64,000 bases of DNA, taken from contig NZ_VBSN01000038.1 in the NCBI RefSeq assembly GCF_006149045.1, positions 310,001 through 374,000 of the forward strand, read 5' to 3'. The DNA comes from Dyadobacter flavalbus (GTDB lineage: Bacteria; Bacteroidota; Bacteroidia; Cytophagales; Spirosomataceae). The position numbers and the translations under genes were made by a program. How positions within the stretch are numbered: the first letter of the stretch is position 1; each line of letters starts with the position of its first letter. Shown here one piece after another: positions 45,579 to 53,492 of the stretch. The notes under the pieces were generated by a model, which was given only the letters and a program-made list of their open reading frames with translations, was not told where the DNA came from and made no database searches.

Positions 45579-46469
45579 ATGAAGATTCTTTTCCTCACCT
45601 TTTCCTTGCTGTGCAACTGTCTGGTTTCTGCTCAGACGAACAAGCCGCAAGCCGGAAATCCTTTAAAAATCATTGTTTTCGGTGCCCATCCAGATGACTG
45701 TGACCTTGGCGCCGGCGGCGTAGCTTCTATTTATTCCTCTATGGGCCACAAGGTAAAATTTGTTTCCCTTACAAACGGCGACAAGGGACATCAGGAAATC
45801 GGCGGCGGCGAACTGGCCAACCGCCGTCTGAAGGAAGCCAAAGAAGCAGCCCGTCGATGGGGAATTGAATACGACGTGCTGGATAACCACGACGGCGAAC
45901 TTTTGCCCACGCTTGAAAACCGCATGACTGTGATCCGATTGATACGGGAATGGAATGCGGATCTGGTTATTGCACCCCGTACGAACGATTATCATCCCGA
46001 TCATCGCAATACCGGCGTCATTGTTCAGGATGCGGCTTACTTAGTAATCGTACCCAATATTGTTAGCAGTACGCCTCCGCTGACTAAAAATCCTGTTTTC
46101 CTTTATTTCCGTGACCGTTTCCAGCGGCCAAATCCTTTTCGTCCGGACATTGCCGTGGACATTACGCAGGCTATTTCCAAAAAAGTAGAAGGGCTTGATG
46201 CACACGTTTCGCAATTTTACGAATGGCTTCCTTGGACCAATCAGGATCTTGATAATGTACCGAAAGGATTGGAAGAAAGAAAAAAATGGCTCCTTGCCGC
46301 AACGGAAAAACGGTCCTCGGTAACACCTGAAATCAAGCTTTCGCTGGATAAACTATACGGTCCGGACAAAGCAGCAGCGGTCCGGTTTGTGGAAGTTTTT
46401 GAAATCTGCGAATACGGAAAGCAGCCGACAACCGAAGAAATCAAAAGGCTTTTTCCCATGATTCCATAA
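45579..46469 (+). CDS. Secreted PIG-L family deacetylase
   Basis: The 296-residue protein has a signal peptide (about 1-20, ending LVSAQTN). The LmbE/PIG-L zinc motif is clear: GAHPDDCDLGAGG at about 32-44 and DYHPDHRNTG near 145. Such enzymes remove acetyl groups from N-acetylglucosamine-type substrates, and the exported forms may act on glycans. The gene is in its own unit, 269 bp from the divergent pyrG, ended by a strong terminator. The substrate is not predictable. Confidence 0.9.
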   Translation: MKILFLTFSLLCNCLVSAQTNKPQAGNPLKIIVFGAHPDDCDLGAGGVASIYSSMGHKVKFVSLTNGDKGHQEIGGGELANRRLKEAKEAARRWGIEYDVLDNHDGELLPTLENRMTVIRLIREWNADLVIAPRTNDYHPDHRNTGVIVQDAAYLVIVPNIVSSTPPLTKNPVFLYFRDRFQRPNPFRPDIAVDITQAISKKVEGLDAHVSQFYEWLPWTNQDLDNVPKGLEERKKWLLAATEKRSSVTPEIKLSLDKLYGPDKAAAVRFVEVFEICEYGKQPTTEEIKRLFPMIP

Positions 46470-46499
46470 GTTTTTAGCAAGATAAAATTATCAAATCAA

Positions 46500-46536
46500 A
46501 AAATCGCCCGGATAAAATGTTTATCCGGGCGATTTT
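46500..46536. terminator. Bidirectional intrinsic terminator between PIG-L and nspC
   Basis: A 17-bp perfect stem pairs AAATCGCCCGGATAA (46501-46515) with TTATCCGGGCGATTT (46521-46535), with an A/T pair at each end, closed by a three-base loop. A-rich on the left and T-rich on the right, it can end both convergent genes. Confidence 0.93.
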
Positions 46537-46561
46537 ATCTTTTACTAACATTCTGATTTAT

Positions 46562-47719
46562 TTACGAAAGCCGGTCCTTAAAACTTTCATATCCATAGGA
46601 GCGGATCAGCTGAAACTGCTGATTTTCCTTCCAGATTCCGATCGACGGCAGATTGACACCGTTGAAAGTTGTCGTTTTTACCATGGTATAATGGATCATA
46701 TCTTCAAAAATGATCAGGTCGCCTGAATTTAACGGTTTGTCAAACGAATAATCACCTATAAAGTCTCCTGCCAGACAAGTCATCCCGCCGATTCTGTAAG
46801 TCGGTTTTCCCTGAACAGGATCGTGGTATGCACCGGAAATAACGGGCTTGTACGGCATTTCGAGCGTGTCCGGCATGTGCGCGGCAAAGGAACTGTCCAT
46901 TATTGCAACATCAATTCCCTGACTGTCCATAACGTCCAGAACGGTTGTAACCAGCACGCCTGTACGCCATGCAATGGCTGATCCCGGTTCCAGGATGACA
47001 TCCAGGTCATACTTGGCTTTGATGTTGCTAACTAACTTGATTAGTTTGTCGATATCATATCCTTCACGCGTCATCAGATGACCGCCGCCCATATTGAGCC
47101 ATTTGGCCTGTTTCAGCAGATCACCGAATCGGGATTCCAGCGCAGCAAGCGTCCTTTCCAGCGTATCCGAGCCGTTCTCACATAACGTATGAAAATGGAT
47201 ACCGTCTATTCCTTCGGGAAGCCGGTCGGGCAACTTGTCGCGTGTTATACCCAGCCTTGAACCCGGAACGCACGGATTGTACATATCCGTTTCCACTTCC
47301 GAGTACTGCGGATTGACGCGTATGCCGCATGAAAGCTGATGTTCAGGATTTGCCGATTTGAAATTTTCCACCTTTTCCCTGAACCTTTCCCACTGGCTTA
47401 AAGAGTTGAACGTAATATGGCTGCTCCTTTCCATGATTTCCTGAAATTCCTGCTCCGGATAAGCCGGCATGTATGTATGCGCCGGGCAGCCCATGTAATC
47501 ATTGATGAGCTTCACTTCATTGAGCGAGCTTGCCGTAGCGCCTTCCAGATATTCCCTTACAATCGGGAAGGCACTGAACATGGAAAAACCCTTTAATGCC
47601 AGTATGATTTTACAGCCGGCTGATTGCTGTACCGAATCGATCAGGCGAAGGTTTTTACGCAGCAAAGCTTCTTCCAGAACAAAACAAGGCGTTGGTATTT
47701 GACTATAGTCGATTGGCAT
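46562..47719 (-). CDS. nspC: Carboxynorspermidine decarboxylase
   Basis: This 385-residue PLP enzyme of the alanine racemase fold decarboxylates carboxy(nor)spermidine, the last step of the alternative spermidine route common in Bacteroidota. The cofactor lysine is Lys43 (IILALKGFSMF). Other landmarks are IRVNPQYSEVETDMYNPC, LNMGGGHLMTREGYD and LEPGSAIAWRTGVLVTTVLD. The length is standard for NspC. It is convergent with the PIG-L gene and divergent from the exonuclease gene, with adjacent candidate -7 elements for both directions. The partner dehydrogenase gene is not here. Confidence 0.94.
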   Translation of the reverse strand: MPIDYSQIPTPCFVLEEALLRKNLRLIDSVQQSAGCKIILALKGFSMFSAFPIVREYLEGATASSLNEVKLINDYMGCPAHTYMPAYPEQEFQEIMERSSHITFNSLSQWERFREKVENFKSANPEHQLSCGIRVNPQYSEVETDMYNPCVPGSRLGITRDKLPDRLPEGIDGIHFHTLCENGSDTLERTLAALESRFGDLLKQAKWLNMGGGHLMTREGYDIDKLIKLVSNIKAKYDLDVILEPGSAIAWRTGVLVTTVLDVMDSQGIDVAIMDSSFAAHMPDTLEMPYKPVISGAYHDPVQGKPTYRIGGMTCLAGDFIGDYSFDKPLNSGDLIIFEDMIHYTMVKTTTFNGVNLPSIGIWKENQQFQLIRSYGYESFKDRLS

Positions 47720-47765
47720 TTTAATATTGAATGATGAATAAATCGGCTGGAATGTAATGTTTATC

Positions 47766-47773
47766 TAATTTTG
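47766..47773 (+). promoter_or_regulatory. Candidate -7 element for the exonuclease/bestrophin operon
   Basis: TAATTTTG matches TAnnTTTG and lies 68 bp before the exonuclease ATG. It sits 5 bp from an oppositely oriented element for nspC (47778-47785). Confidence 0.45.
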
Positions 47774-47777
47774 TACA

Positions 47778-47785
47778 CAAAAATA
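47778..47785 (-). promoter_or_regulatory. Candidate -7 element for nspC
   Basis: The minus strand reads TATTTTTG (TAnnTTTG), 58 bp before the nspC ATG and nearly back to back with the plus-strand element at 47766-47773, so the two promoters may interfere. Confidence 0.4.
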
Positions 47786-47841
47786 CCCGTTTGAGTTTCT
47801 GAAATCACGATGAAATTTTAATTAATACCACAGTTCACCTT

Positions 47842-48429
47842 ATGTCCTTTCTTGTTTTAGATATAGAAATGACCGGTCCGGAACCGGGCTGGAATGAAAT
47901 CATACAGATCGGAGCCGAGTTTTTCGACGAGCAATGGCGCTCGCTCGGGACTTATCTCCAGAATGTTTATCCGGAAAATGAAGAAGCTTTTTCGACCAAA
48001 TCGGAAGAAGTACACGGTCTTTCACTGGACGATCTGGAAGATGCGCCGATGATTTATGATGTTTTGCCAGAGTTTGAAAATTGGATCAAAAAAATGAACG
48101 CCGGCAAACCCAATTTTTCTAATGTCATCATTTGCGGACAAAGTGTCATCAACGACATCAACTTCCTGCGGTTTGCTTACCGGCATGAAAAAATGAAATG
48201 GGGTTTTTCCAATAAAATGATTGATCTGCATACGGTTTCTTATTTGTTTTTTCAGATCCTGGAAAAGAACGGCAAAAATGTGCCGCGTTCGCTGAGCCTG
48301 GGTTCCGTTGCCTCCTATTTCGGTTTTGAGCGCGAGGAAGAAACGCATAATGCGCTGGAAGATGCAAGATTAACGGCCAAATGCTTTAAGGAATTCTTCA
48401 AATTAATTGATAATGTAAAACTTGTATGA
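47842..48429 (+). CDS. DEDDh-type 3'-5' exonuclease
   Basis: The 195-residue protein has the DnaQ/RNase T fold. Motif I is LDIEMTGPEP (Asp-x-Glu), motif II is in FSNVIICGQSVINDINFLRF with its Asp, and motif III is THNALEDARLTAKC with the His and Asp of the DEDDh set. It could trim RNA (RNase T- or oligoribonuclease-like) or proofread DNA; the sequence alone does not decide. Its stop overlaps the bestrophin start by 4 bp (ATGA), so the two are translationally coupled. Confidence 0.9.
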   Translation: MSFLVLDIEMTGPEPGWNEIIQIGAEFFDEQWRSLGTYLQNVYPENEEAFSTKSEEVHGLSLDDLEDAPMIYDVLPEFENWIKKMNAGKPNFSNVIICGQSVINDINFLRFAYRHEKMKWGFSNKMIDLHTVSYLFFQILEKNGKNVPRSLSLGSVASYFGFEREEETHNALEDARLTAKCFKEFFKLIDNVKLV

Positions 48430-49307
48430 TCGATTACAATCCGAAGGAATGGTTCCGTTACATTTTTTACTTTCAAAAAGCGGATACGGTCCGGAAACTG
48501 AGTCCGCTTATTATTACCATCGGCGTGTATTCGGCAGTAGTTGCATATCTGATCCTGATTCACTGGAAACTTGGACAAGATACCGACCTGAAGAACATTT
48601 CGCTGATGCATTCCCTGCTCGGATTTGTCATTTCCATGCTGCTGGTGTTCCGGACAAACACTGCTTATGACCGCTGGTGGGAAGGACGCAAGCAATGGGG
48701 ATCTCTGATGAACAGCAGCCGCAACCTGGCCCTGAAAATCAACGCCATGCTGGGTGATGAAAATGAAAAAGAGCGTGCGTTTTTCCGTATTATGATCCCG
48801 AACTTCGCTTTTTCACTGAGGAATCATTTGCTGAACCGCTACCGACCGGAAGATTTTACCGATACCGAACTTTTTACCCGAAATGACCTGCACGTTCAGG
48901 AACATATTCCGAACCAGATTGCTGCGGCCATATTTGGCAAAGTCATCGAACTGCAGAAAAAGAATGTTTTACTTCCGGAACATACGATATTGCTGAACCA
49001 CGAACTGGAATCTTTTACCAACATCACCGGCGCCTGCGAACGCATCAAGAACACGCCTATTCCTTTGTCTTACAGCTCTTTTATTAAAAAATTCATCTTT
49101 ACTTACTGCCTTACCTTGCCCATCGGCTATGTTTTCAGCCTGCATTTTCTGGTGATACCGTTTGTGATGTTTGTCTTTTACATTCTGGCCAGTCTGGAAG
49201 TAATTGCCGAGGAAATTGAAGATCCGTTTGGTGAAGACAGCAACGATCTTCCAATTGAAAGGATCTGTCTCGGGTTGCGCAATTCGGTATATGCGCTGCT
49301 GAAATGA
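48426..49307 (+). CDS. Bestrophin-like anion channel (UPF0187)
   Basis: The 293-residue membrane protein matches bacterial bestrophin-like channels. The N-terminal WFRYIFYFQKADTVRKLSP is followed by a first pair of helices (about 28-48 and 58-80). The hallmark FRTNTAYDRWWEGRKQWGSL comes next, and a second helix pair near the C-terminus (about 220-260, IGYVFSLHFLVIPFVMFVFY), then the EEIEDPFGEDSNDLPIE segment typical of the family. It forms pentameric inner-membrane pores. It overlaps the exonuclease gene by 4 bp. The functional link with a nuclease is unclear. Confidence 0.94.
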   Translation: MIDYNPKEWFRYIFYFQKADTVRKLSPLIITIGVYSAVVAYLILIHWKLGQDTDLKNISLMHSLLGFVISMLLVFRTNTAYDRWWEGRKQWGSLMNSSRNLALKINAMLGDENEKERAFFRIMIPNFAFSLRNHLLNRYRPEDFTDTELFTRNDLHVQEHIPNQIAAAIFGKVIELQKKNVLLPEHTILLNHELESFTNITGACERIKNTPIPLSYSSFIKKFIFTYCLTLPIGYVFSLHFLVIPFVMFVFYILASLEVIAEEIEDPFGEDSNDLPIERICLGLRNSVYALLK

Positions 49308-49622
49308 CCCTAATTATTAGAGAGTGGTTAGAAAAGAATTACAAAGTCATTAAATTTTCATTTTTTTCCATTTTCCTGATTGCGTGTATTTAACACCTGT
49401 TTTTGGATTAAAAATTTATTCTATGCAAAAAGCGGTTGTTTTTTAAATCTGTAAATCAGAGAATGGAATAATTACAGTTGCAAAAATGCGTTTTTTAAAC
49501 CTGAATTTTGAAATTCCTCATTTTAAACAAAAAAACCGCGATTAAACTCAATTCGTAAAAAGTTGTTATTTCATGTATCCAGATATGGATTAATCAATTC
49601 TTGAAAGTAAAAGATTGCAACC
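49308..49622. other. 315-bp gene-free spacer
   Basis: AT-rich DNA between the bestrophin stop and the first small secreted gene. I see no terminator hairpin of good quality and no reading frame. At 49507-49526 TTTGAAATTCCTCATTTTAA matches the four-copy motif described for 50111-51926 in 13 of 20 positions; in such AT-rich DNA this is weak. No clear TAnnTTTG element was found for the downstream gene. Confidence 0.5.
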
Positions 49623-50045
49623 ATGAAAAAAGCAACTGTATTATCAGCGTTGATTTTGACTGCAGGTTTGTTTTCCATGCAGGCAAAATCGCAATCCATT
49701 GTTGATCCAGGCGTATCGGTTCACAATTATAAACATCCCAATAAGGCGGCAAAAGCAAAGGCGCTTGAAGCAGACAGAAACACGGTCCGGGTTCCAAGCT
49801 TGGGAACGGTTGAAAGATACAGCAAGCAGCAGCACCGCCAGCATATCAGCACAACGCCCAAGTATGCGCCCCGTCCGGCAGCATTGGTGGTTACACGAAG
49901 GTACAATGTGGAAGGAGTTGAAATCAATCCGCTGAATTCTCCGAGAAATTACAAAACACCGCATAACAAGGTTAAGGTTTCAAATTCGGAGATTGCAGAT
50001 TACCACAAAAATTCAGACAAATCCATTTACCCGACTGTCGACTGA
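49623..50045 (+). CDS. Small secreted protein, paralogue A of a pair
   Basis: The 140-residue product has a signal peptide (about 1-24, ending MQAKSQS). The mature part is polar and basic and shares an ordered set of short motifs with the next gene: GVSVHNYKHPNKAAKA near the start, TPKYAPRPAALVV in the middle and INPLNSPRNYKT near the end. No known domain or catalytic residue is evident. The pattern of Tyr, Asn and Lys with few hydrophobics suggests an extended or disordered protein in the periplasm or cell envelope. A strong terminator follows. I do not recognise the family. Confidence 0.75.
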   Translation: MKKATVLSALILTAGLFSMQAKSQSIVDPGVSVHNYKHPNKAAKAKALEADRNTVRVPSLGTVERYSKQQHRQHISTTPKYAPRPAALVVTRRYNVEGVEINPLNSPRNYKTPHNKVKVSNSEIADYHKNSDKSIYPTVD

Positions 50046-50069
50046 CGTTTGACTGGAAGGACACCATTT

Positions 50070-50091
50070 AAGCCGGCCTGCGCCGGCTTTT
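50070..50091 (+). terminator. Intrinsic terminator after paralogue A
   Basis: AAGCCGGC (50070-50077), loop CTGC, GCCGGCTT (50082-50089), then TTCTGTTTT. It ends 20 bp before the first copy of the four-copy motif. Confidence 0.85.
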
Positions 50092-50110
50092 CTGTTTTAA
50101 GGCATAAAAG

Positions 50111-50130
50111 TTTGAATTTTATAACTTCAT
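50111..50130 (+). promoter_or_regulatory. Four-copy motif, copy 1
   Basis: TTTGAATTTTATAACTTCAT, used here as reference. It lies 251 bp before copy 2 and has no -7 element 29-30 bp downstream, so it may be an auxiliary distal site. Confidence 0.5.
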
Positions 50131-50361
50131 AAAATATACAAACCAACTGCCCAAAAAAGCATGAAAGCATCACTTCGCCATTCGGGCCATATGCCTGCAC
50201 TCCATATCAAATCCTAAAAAATATTAATAAGTTTAAATATAAGCATTTACACCTTTCCATTAATCTTTTCTCATTTCACATACAAAAAACGAACCGCTGC
50301 TTGAAATAACTAAATAGTTTCATTTCAGAATGATAACCGCTTTTTGAACAAGAAACGAATG

Positions 50362-50388
50362 ATTGAATATTATAACTTAATGTTTGAA
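50362..50388 (+). promoter_or_regulatory. Four-copy motif, copy 2, with second TTTGAA half-site
   Basis: ATTGAATATTATAACTTAAT (17 of 20 identical to copy 1) is followed by TTTGAA at 50383-50388. The two TTGAA half-sites start 21 bp apart, two helical turns. The -7 candidate TAATTTTG begins 30 bp later. There is no -33 TTG, which fits an activator-dependent promoter for paralogue B. Confidence 0.6.
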
Positions 50389-50418
50389 AACATTATTTTC
50401 TGTAACTGATCAGACTTG

Positions 50419-50426
50419 TAATTTTG
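50419..50426 (+). promoter_or_regulatory. Candidate -7 element for paralogue B
   Basis: TAATTTTG (TAnnTTTG), 35 bp before the ATG at 50462, placed 30 bp after the second half-site of motif copy 2. Confidence 0.5.
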
Positions 50427-50461
50427 AAAGACAAGTACGAAATACAAAGAATAACCTCGTT

Positions 50462-50860
50462 ATGAAAATCAAATTTCTTCTATTACTGGCCTCCTTGAAT
50501 CTGACCGTTTTCTTTCATCAAAATGCCTTCGCACAAGCATCCCGGCCGATAGATCAGGGCATTTCCATTCACAACTATAAACAGCCCAACAAAGCTGCCG
50601 AGGCCCGGAAAAACACAACAGAAGGAATACGCATCGCGGAAAACCGCATCAGGATTGCCGGCAGCAGCTCGTACCGCAAAAATGGAAATCAGGATTATAC
50701 GCCCAAATACAGGGCAACAGCGTATGCGGTTGTCATTCCTGTAAAGCAGCAAAAGGAAAAATCGGGAATCAACCCGCTGACCTCGCGCCGCAACTATAAA
50801 ACAGGCGGTTTCACGCATCTGAAATCCGGACGAAGAGATTCCATTGCGGCAGCATTCTAA
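50462..50860 (+). CDS. Small secreted protein, paralogue B of a pair
   Basis: I start this at ATG 50462 (132 residues), which gives a proper signal peptide (about 1-24, ending QNAFAQ). A TTG 26 codons upstream would put the promoter element inside the gene. The mature protein repeats the motif order of its neighbour: GISIHNYKQPNKAAEA, TPKYRATAYAVVIP and INPLTSRRNYKT. It is basic, Asn/Tyr rich and without recognisable domains. It is preceded by a strong copy of the putative AraC site and followed after 125 bp by the araC-type gene, so co-regulation with the efflux operon is likely. Confidence 0.75.
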   Translation: MKIKFLLLLASLNLTVFFHQNAFAQASRPIDQGISIHNYKQPNKAAEARKNTTEGIRIAENRIRIAGSSSYRKNGNQDYTPKYRATAYAVVIPVKQQKEKSGINPLTSRRNYKTGGFTHLKSGRRDSIAAAF

Positions 50861-50962
50861 ACAGGCGAAGCAACTTTAATCACTTATATCCGAAAAAGTA
50901 TAACAATAATCAGTACGACAAATACTTAATGACATTTTAACACAATATAATTGTAGCGGATA

Positions 50963-50982
50963 TTTGAATTCCATAACTTCAT
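50963..50982 (+). promoter_or_regulatory. Four-copy motif, copy 3, next to the AraC start
   Basis: TTTGAATTCCATAACTTCAT is identical to copy 1 in 18 of 20 positions. It ends 3 bp before the araC-type ATG and overlaps a near-consensus -7 (GATATTTG, 50959-50966), so binding here would be expected to repress the regulator gene. Confidence 0.55.
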
Positions 50983-50985
50983 CAT

Positions 50986-51897
50986 ATGATACCGAGTGAA
51001 AGCATAGAGCATTTTTATCAGACGCACCCAGCCGCAAAAGGGTCGGTGAGTCCGGATAAACTGAGTGGGGATGAGGGACATTTCAATGTTTTCTCGAGGG
51101 TATTCTGCAGCAAGTATACTTCCTACTCAAGAAGGGATTTTTATAAAATTTCGCTGATCATCGGCAAAGGCAGGCTTTCTTACGGAAATCACCAGATTGA
51201 AATCAACCAGAATGCACTTGTATTTTTTAACCGGAATGTACCGTATTCCTGGCAGGCGCTTTCCGAGGAACAAACGGGCTATTTCTGCCTTTTTACAGAC
51301 AGCTTCCTGAGTACGATCAATCGTTCGAGAACGGTCAATGACTGCCCTATTCTTCGCAGCGACAGCATTCCGGTTTATTTTGTCACGCAGGAACAGCAGG
51401 ATTATCTGCTGGGCATATTCAGGAAAATGTACGAGGACAATGAATCCAGTTACATTCACAAATACGATCTGATGCGCAATTACGTGAATGTAATCGCACA
51501 CGAAGCCATGAAAATGCAGCCTTCGGAACTTAATAACGCGTATGTCAACGGATCAGAAAGATTATCGTCTTTGTTTTACGAATTGCTTGAAAGACAGTTT
51601 CCCATCGAATCGCCCGAACATAAACTGAAGCTGAAAACGGCCAAGGATTATGCAACCAAACTGGGCGTGCATGTAAATCACCTGAACCGCACGCTGAAGG
51701 AAATTACTGGCAAAACGACAACGGAACATATCATCGAGCGTATTCTGGCACAATCCAAAATCATGCTGCGGCATTCCAACTGGAGCATTGCCGAAATTGC
51801 CTTTTGCCTGGGTTTTGAATATCCGGCCTATTTCAACAATCTTTTTAAAAAACAGATCGGGGTTACGCCCAAATCTTATCGCATACACGAAAGGTAG
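50986..51897 (+). CDS. AraC family transcriptional regulator
   Basis: The 303-residue regulator has an N-terminal cupin-like sensing domain (about 35-165, HQIEINQNALVFFNRNVPYSW) and a C-terminal AraC DNA-binding domain with two helix-turn-helix units (about 215-300). These include TAKDYATKLGVHVNHLNRTLKE and the classic second unit IAEIAFCLGFEYPAYFNNLF, KKQIGVTPKSYR. The effector is unknown. It lies between paralogue B and the efflux operon, and the same sequence motif precedes all three transcription units, which makes it the best candidate for their regulator. Confidence 0.93.
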   Translation: MIPSESIEHFYQTHPAAKGSVSPDKLSGDEGHFNVFSRVFCSKYTSYSRRDFYKISLIIGKGRLSYGNHQIEINQNALVFFNRNVPYSWQALSEEQTGYFCLFTDSFLSTINRSRTVNDCPILRSDSIPVYFVTQEQQDYLLGIFRKMYEDNESSYIHKYDLMRNYVNVIAHEAMKMQPSELNNAYVNGSERLSSLFYELLERQFPIESPEHKLKLKTAKDYATKLGVHVNHLNRTLKEITGKTTTEHIIERILAQSKIMLRHSNWSIAEIAFCLGFEYPAYFNNLFKKQIGVTPKSYRIHER

Positions 51898-51900
51898 ATA

Positions 51901-51926
51901 TTTGAATTTTATAGTTTATGTTTGAA
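51901..51926 (+). promoter_or_regulatory. Four-copy motif, copy 4, with second TTTGAA half-site
   Basis: TTTGAATTTTATAGTTTATG (first 13 bases identical to copy 1) is followed by a second TTTGAA at 51921-51926, 20 bp after the first. A TACCTTTG -7 element begins 29 bp later. The site lies between the araC-type gene and the efflux operon. Confidence 0.6.
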
Positions 51927-51955
51927 GCAATGCATCATTGCCCCGTTTTCAGGGT

Positions 51956-51963
51956 TACCTTTG
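51956..51963 (+). promoter_or_regulatory. Candidate -7 element for the efflux operon
   Basis: TACCTTTG (TAnnTTTG), 77 bp before the tolC-like ATG. A TTG at 51938-51940 is only 15 bp upstream of it, shorter than the usual 17-23, so an activator may be required. Confidence 0.5.
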
Positions 51964-52040
51964 TACAATGATTTAAAGAATGCCCGAATGCAGAATGTGC
52001 AGCATTTGAACCGCCGTTCTAAATTCCAATTACGCTCTAT

Positions 52041-53429
52041 ATGTGGAATAAACCTAAACCCAGCCTGCTCCTTTTTCCAATTCTGTTTTTTGTAAGTCTT
52101 TCCCTGTCCGCACAGGTACTGACTTTGAATGAAGCGGTTGAAACTGCTCTTGCCAATTACGGAACCATCAAGGCCAAGAATAATTACCTGAGTGCGTCAA
52201 AGGCCACGCTGCAGCAAAGCAAAAAGGAATATCTGCCCAATCTGAATTTGTCGGCACAGCAGGATTACGGCACGGTCAACGGCCAGAACGGTCCGCTTTA
52301 CGGAATGGGCCTGTCAGTGGCTTCCTCCGGTCTGCCGCTTCCGCAGCAAAATTGGAATGCTGCCTTCGGAGCGTTGTATCTAACCAATGTCAACTGGGAT
52401 TTCTTTGCTTTTGGACGTGCAAAAGAGCGCATCCATGTTTCGGCATCCATTGTAGACCGTGACCGGAGCGATCTGGAACAGGAAAAGTTTCAGCATAGTA
52501 TCCGCGTAGCAGGCGCATATCTGAATTTACTCGTTGCGCAAAGGCTGACGCAATCTTGGGAAAACAATTTGGAAAGAGCCGCTGCATTAAAAAATGTGGT
52601 TGTCACGCGTGCCAAAAACGGACTGATACCCGGTGTGGATTCGTCGCTCGCCAACGCTGAGGTTTCCAATGCAAAAATCAGCATTACGCAGGCAAGGGAT
52701 TTCGAGCAGGAACAGGCGAACGTACTGGCCCGTTTGATGGGCATTACCAATCAGCAATTTACTCTGGATACGCTTTTTATCACCAAAATGCCGCAATCCA
52801 TTGATGATTCCGCCACGGTTTCCAAAAACCATCCGCTTCTGAAATATTATTCCAACCGGGTAGCGGTGAGCAATCAGCAGGCGAAGTATTTTCAGACACT
52901 CGGACTTCCGGTCCTTTCGCTTTTCGGCGTTTTCCAGGGCCGCGGCGCCGGATTTTCTTCCACTTACGCTACGGATCAGCACGCTTACACGCAGAATTAT
53001 TTTGAGGGCATCAAGCCGGTCAGAGCCAATTATCTGCTCGGGATCGGAGCAACATGGAATATGACCAATTTGCTGCGGACACGCCAGCAGGTACTATCGC
53101 AGGAATTTATTTCCAGTGCCCTGCAGGAAGAATACAATGTAGTGGACCAGCAGATCAGAAACCAGCTTATCCTATCCGAAAATAAAATCAGAAATGCTGT
53201 TGCCAATTTCCGTGAAGCACCGATTCAGGTACAATCGGCTTCGGATGCTTATCTGCAGAAAAGTGTCCTGTATAAAAACGGACTAAGCAATATTGTTGAC
53301 CTTACACAGGCACTTTATATCCTTAACCGTGCTGAAACCAACCGCGACATTGCACTGAGCAATCTCTGGCAGGCCTTGTTGCTGAAAGCAGCGGCGGCAG
53401 GAGATTTCGGCCTTTTCCTGAACCAGTAA
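52041..53429 (+). CDS. TolC family outer-membrane efflux protein
   Basis: The 462-residue protein has a signal peptide (about 1-25, ending LSLSAQ) and the doubled helical-hairpin layout of TolC. The first repeat begins LTLNEAVETALANYGTIKA with coiled-coil helices (ASKATLQQSKKEYLPNLNLS), and the second half has a similar long helix pair (LSENKIRNAVANFREAPIQV; NGLSNIVDLTQALYILNRAE). It forms a trimeric tunnel across the outer membrane and periplasm. It is the first gene of an operon with the pump and the adaptor, an order opposite to the common adaptor-pump-tunnel order. Confidence 0.94.
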   Translation: MWNKPKPSLLLFPILFFVSLSLSAQVLTLNEAVETALANYGTIKAKNNYLSASKATLQQSKKEYLPNLNLSAQQDYGTVNGQNGPLYGMGLSVASSGLPLPQQNWNAAFGALYLTNVNWDFFAFGRAKERIHVSASIVDRDRSDLEQEKFQHSIRVAGAYLNLLVAQRLTQSWENNLERAAALKNVVVTRAKNGLIPGVDSSLANAEVSNAKISITQARDFEQEQANVLARLMGITNQQFTLDTLFITKMPQSIDDSATVSKNHPLLKYYSNRVAVSNQQAKYFQTLGLPVLSLFGVFQGRGAGFSSTYATDQHAYTQNYFEGIKPVRANYLLGIGATWNMTNLLRTRQQVLSQEFISSALQEEYNVVDQQIRNQLILSENKIRNAVANFREAPIQVQSASDAYLQKSVLYKNGLSNIVDLTQALYILNRAETNRDIALSNLWQALLLKAAAAGDFGLFLNQ

Positions 53430-53492
53430 CTACACACCTTGTTTCCTGAAATTTTCCTTAAACCCCTGAACAAATTCTTTTCCCGGTAAAAT

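Larger units (their letters stand above)
50046..50461. other. Regulatory spacer of 416 bp before paralogue B
   Basis: From left to right it holds the terminator (50070-50091), motif copy 1 (50111-50130), about 230 bp with no clear gene, motif copy 2 with its second half-site (50362-50388), and a TAATTTTG -7 candidate (50419-50426). An ATG frame of only 18 codons at 50161 is not credible as a gene. Copies 1 and 2 are 251 bp apart, a distance at which DNA looping by an AraC dimer is possible; that is inference. Confidence 0.55.

Noticed and set aside
49507..49526. Fifth copy of the TTTGAA motif before paralogue A
   Set aside because: Only 13 of 20 positions match in AT-rich DNA and there is no second half-site or -7 element in register, so it is not counted as a copy.
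50161..50217. 18-codon ATG frame downstream of motif copy 1
   Set aside because: Too short, no signal sequence or similarity to the neighbouring paralogues, and no -7 element at the distance seen for copies 2 and 4.
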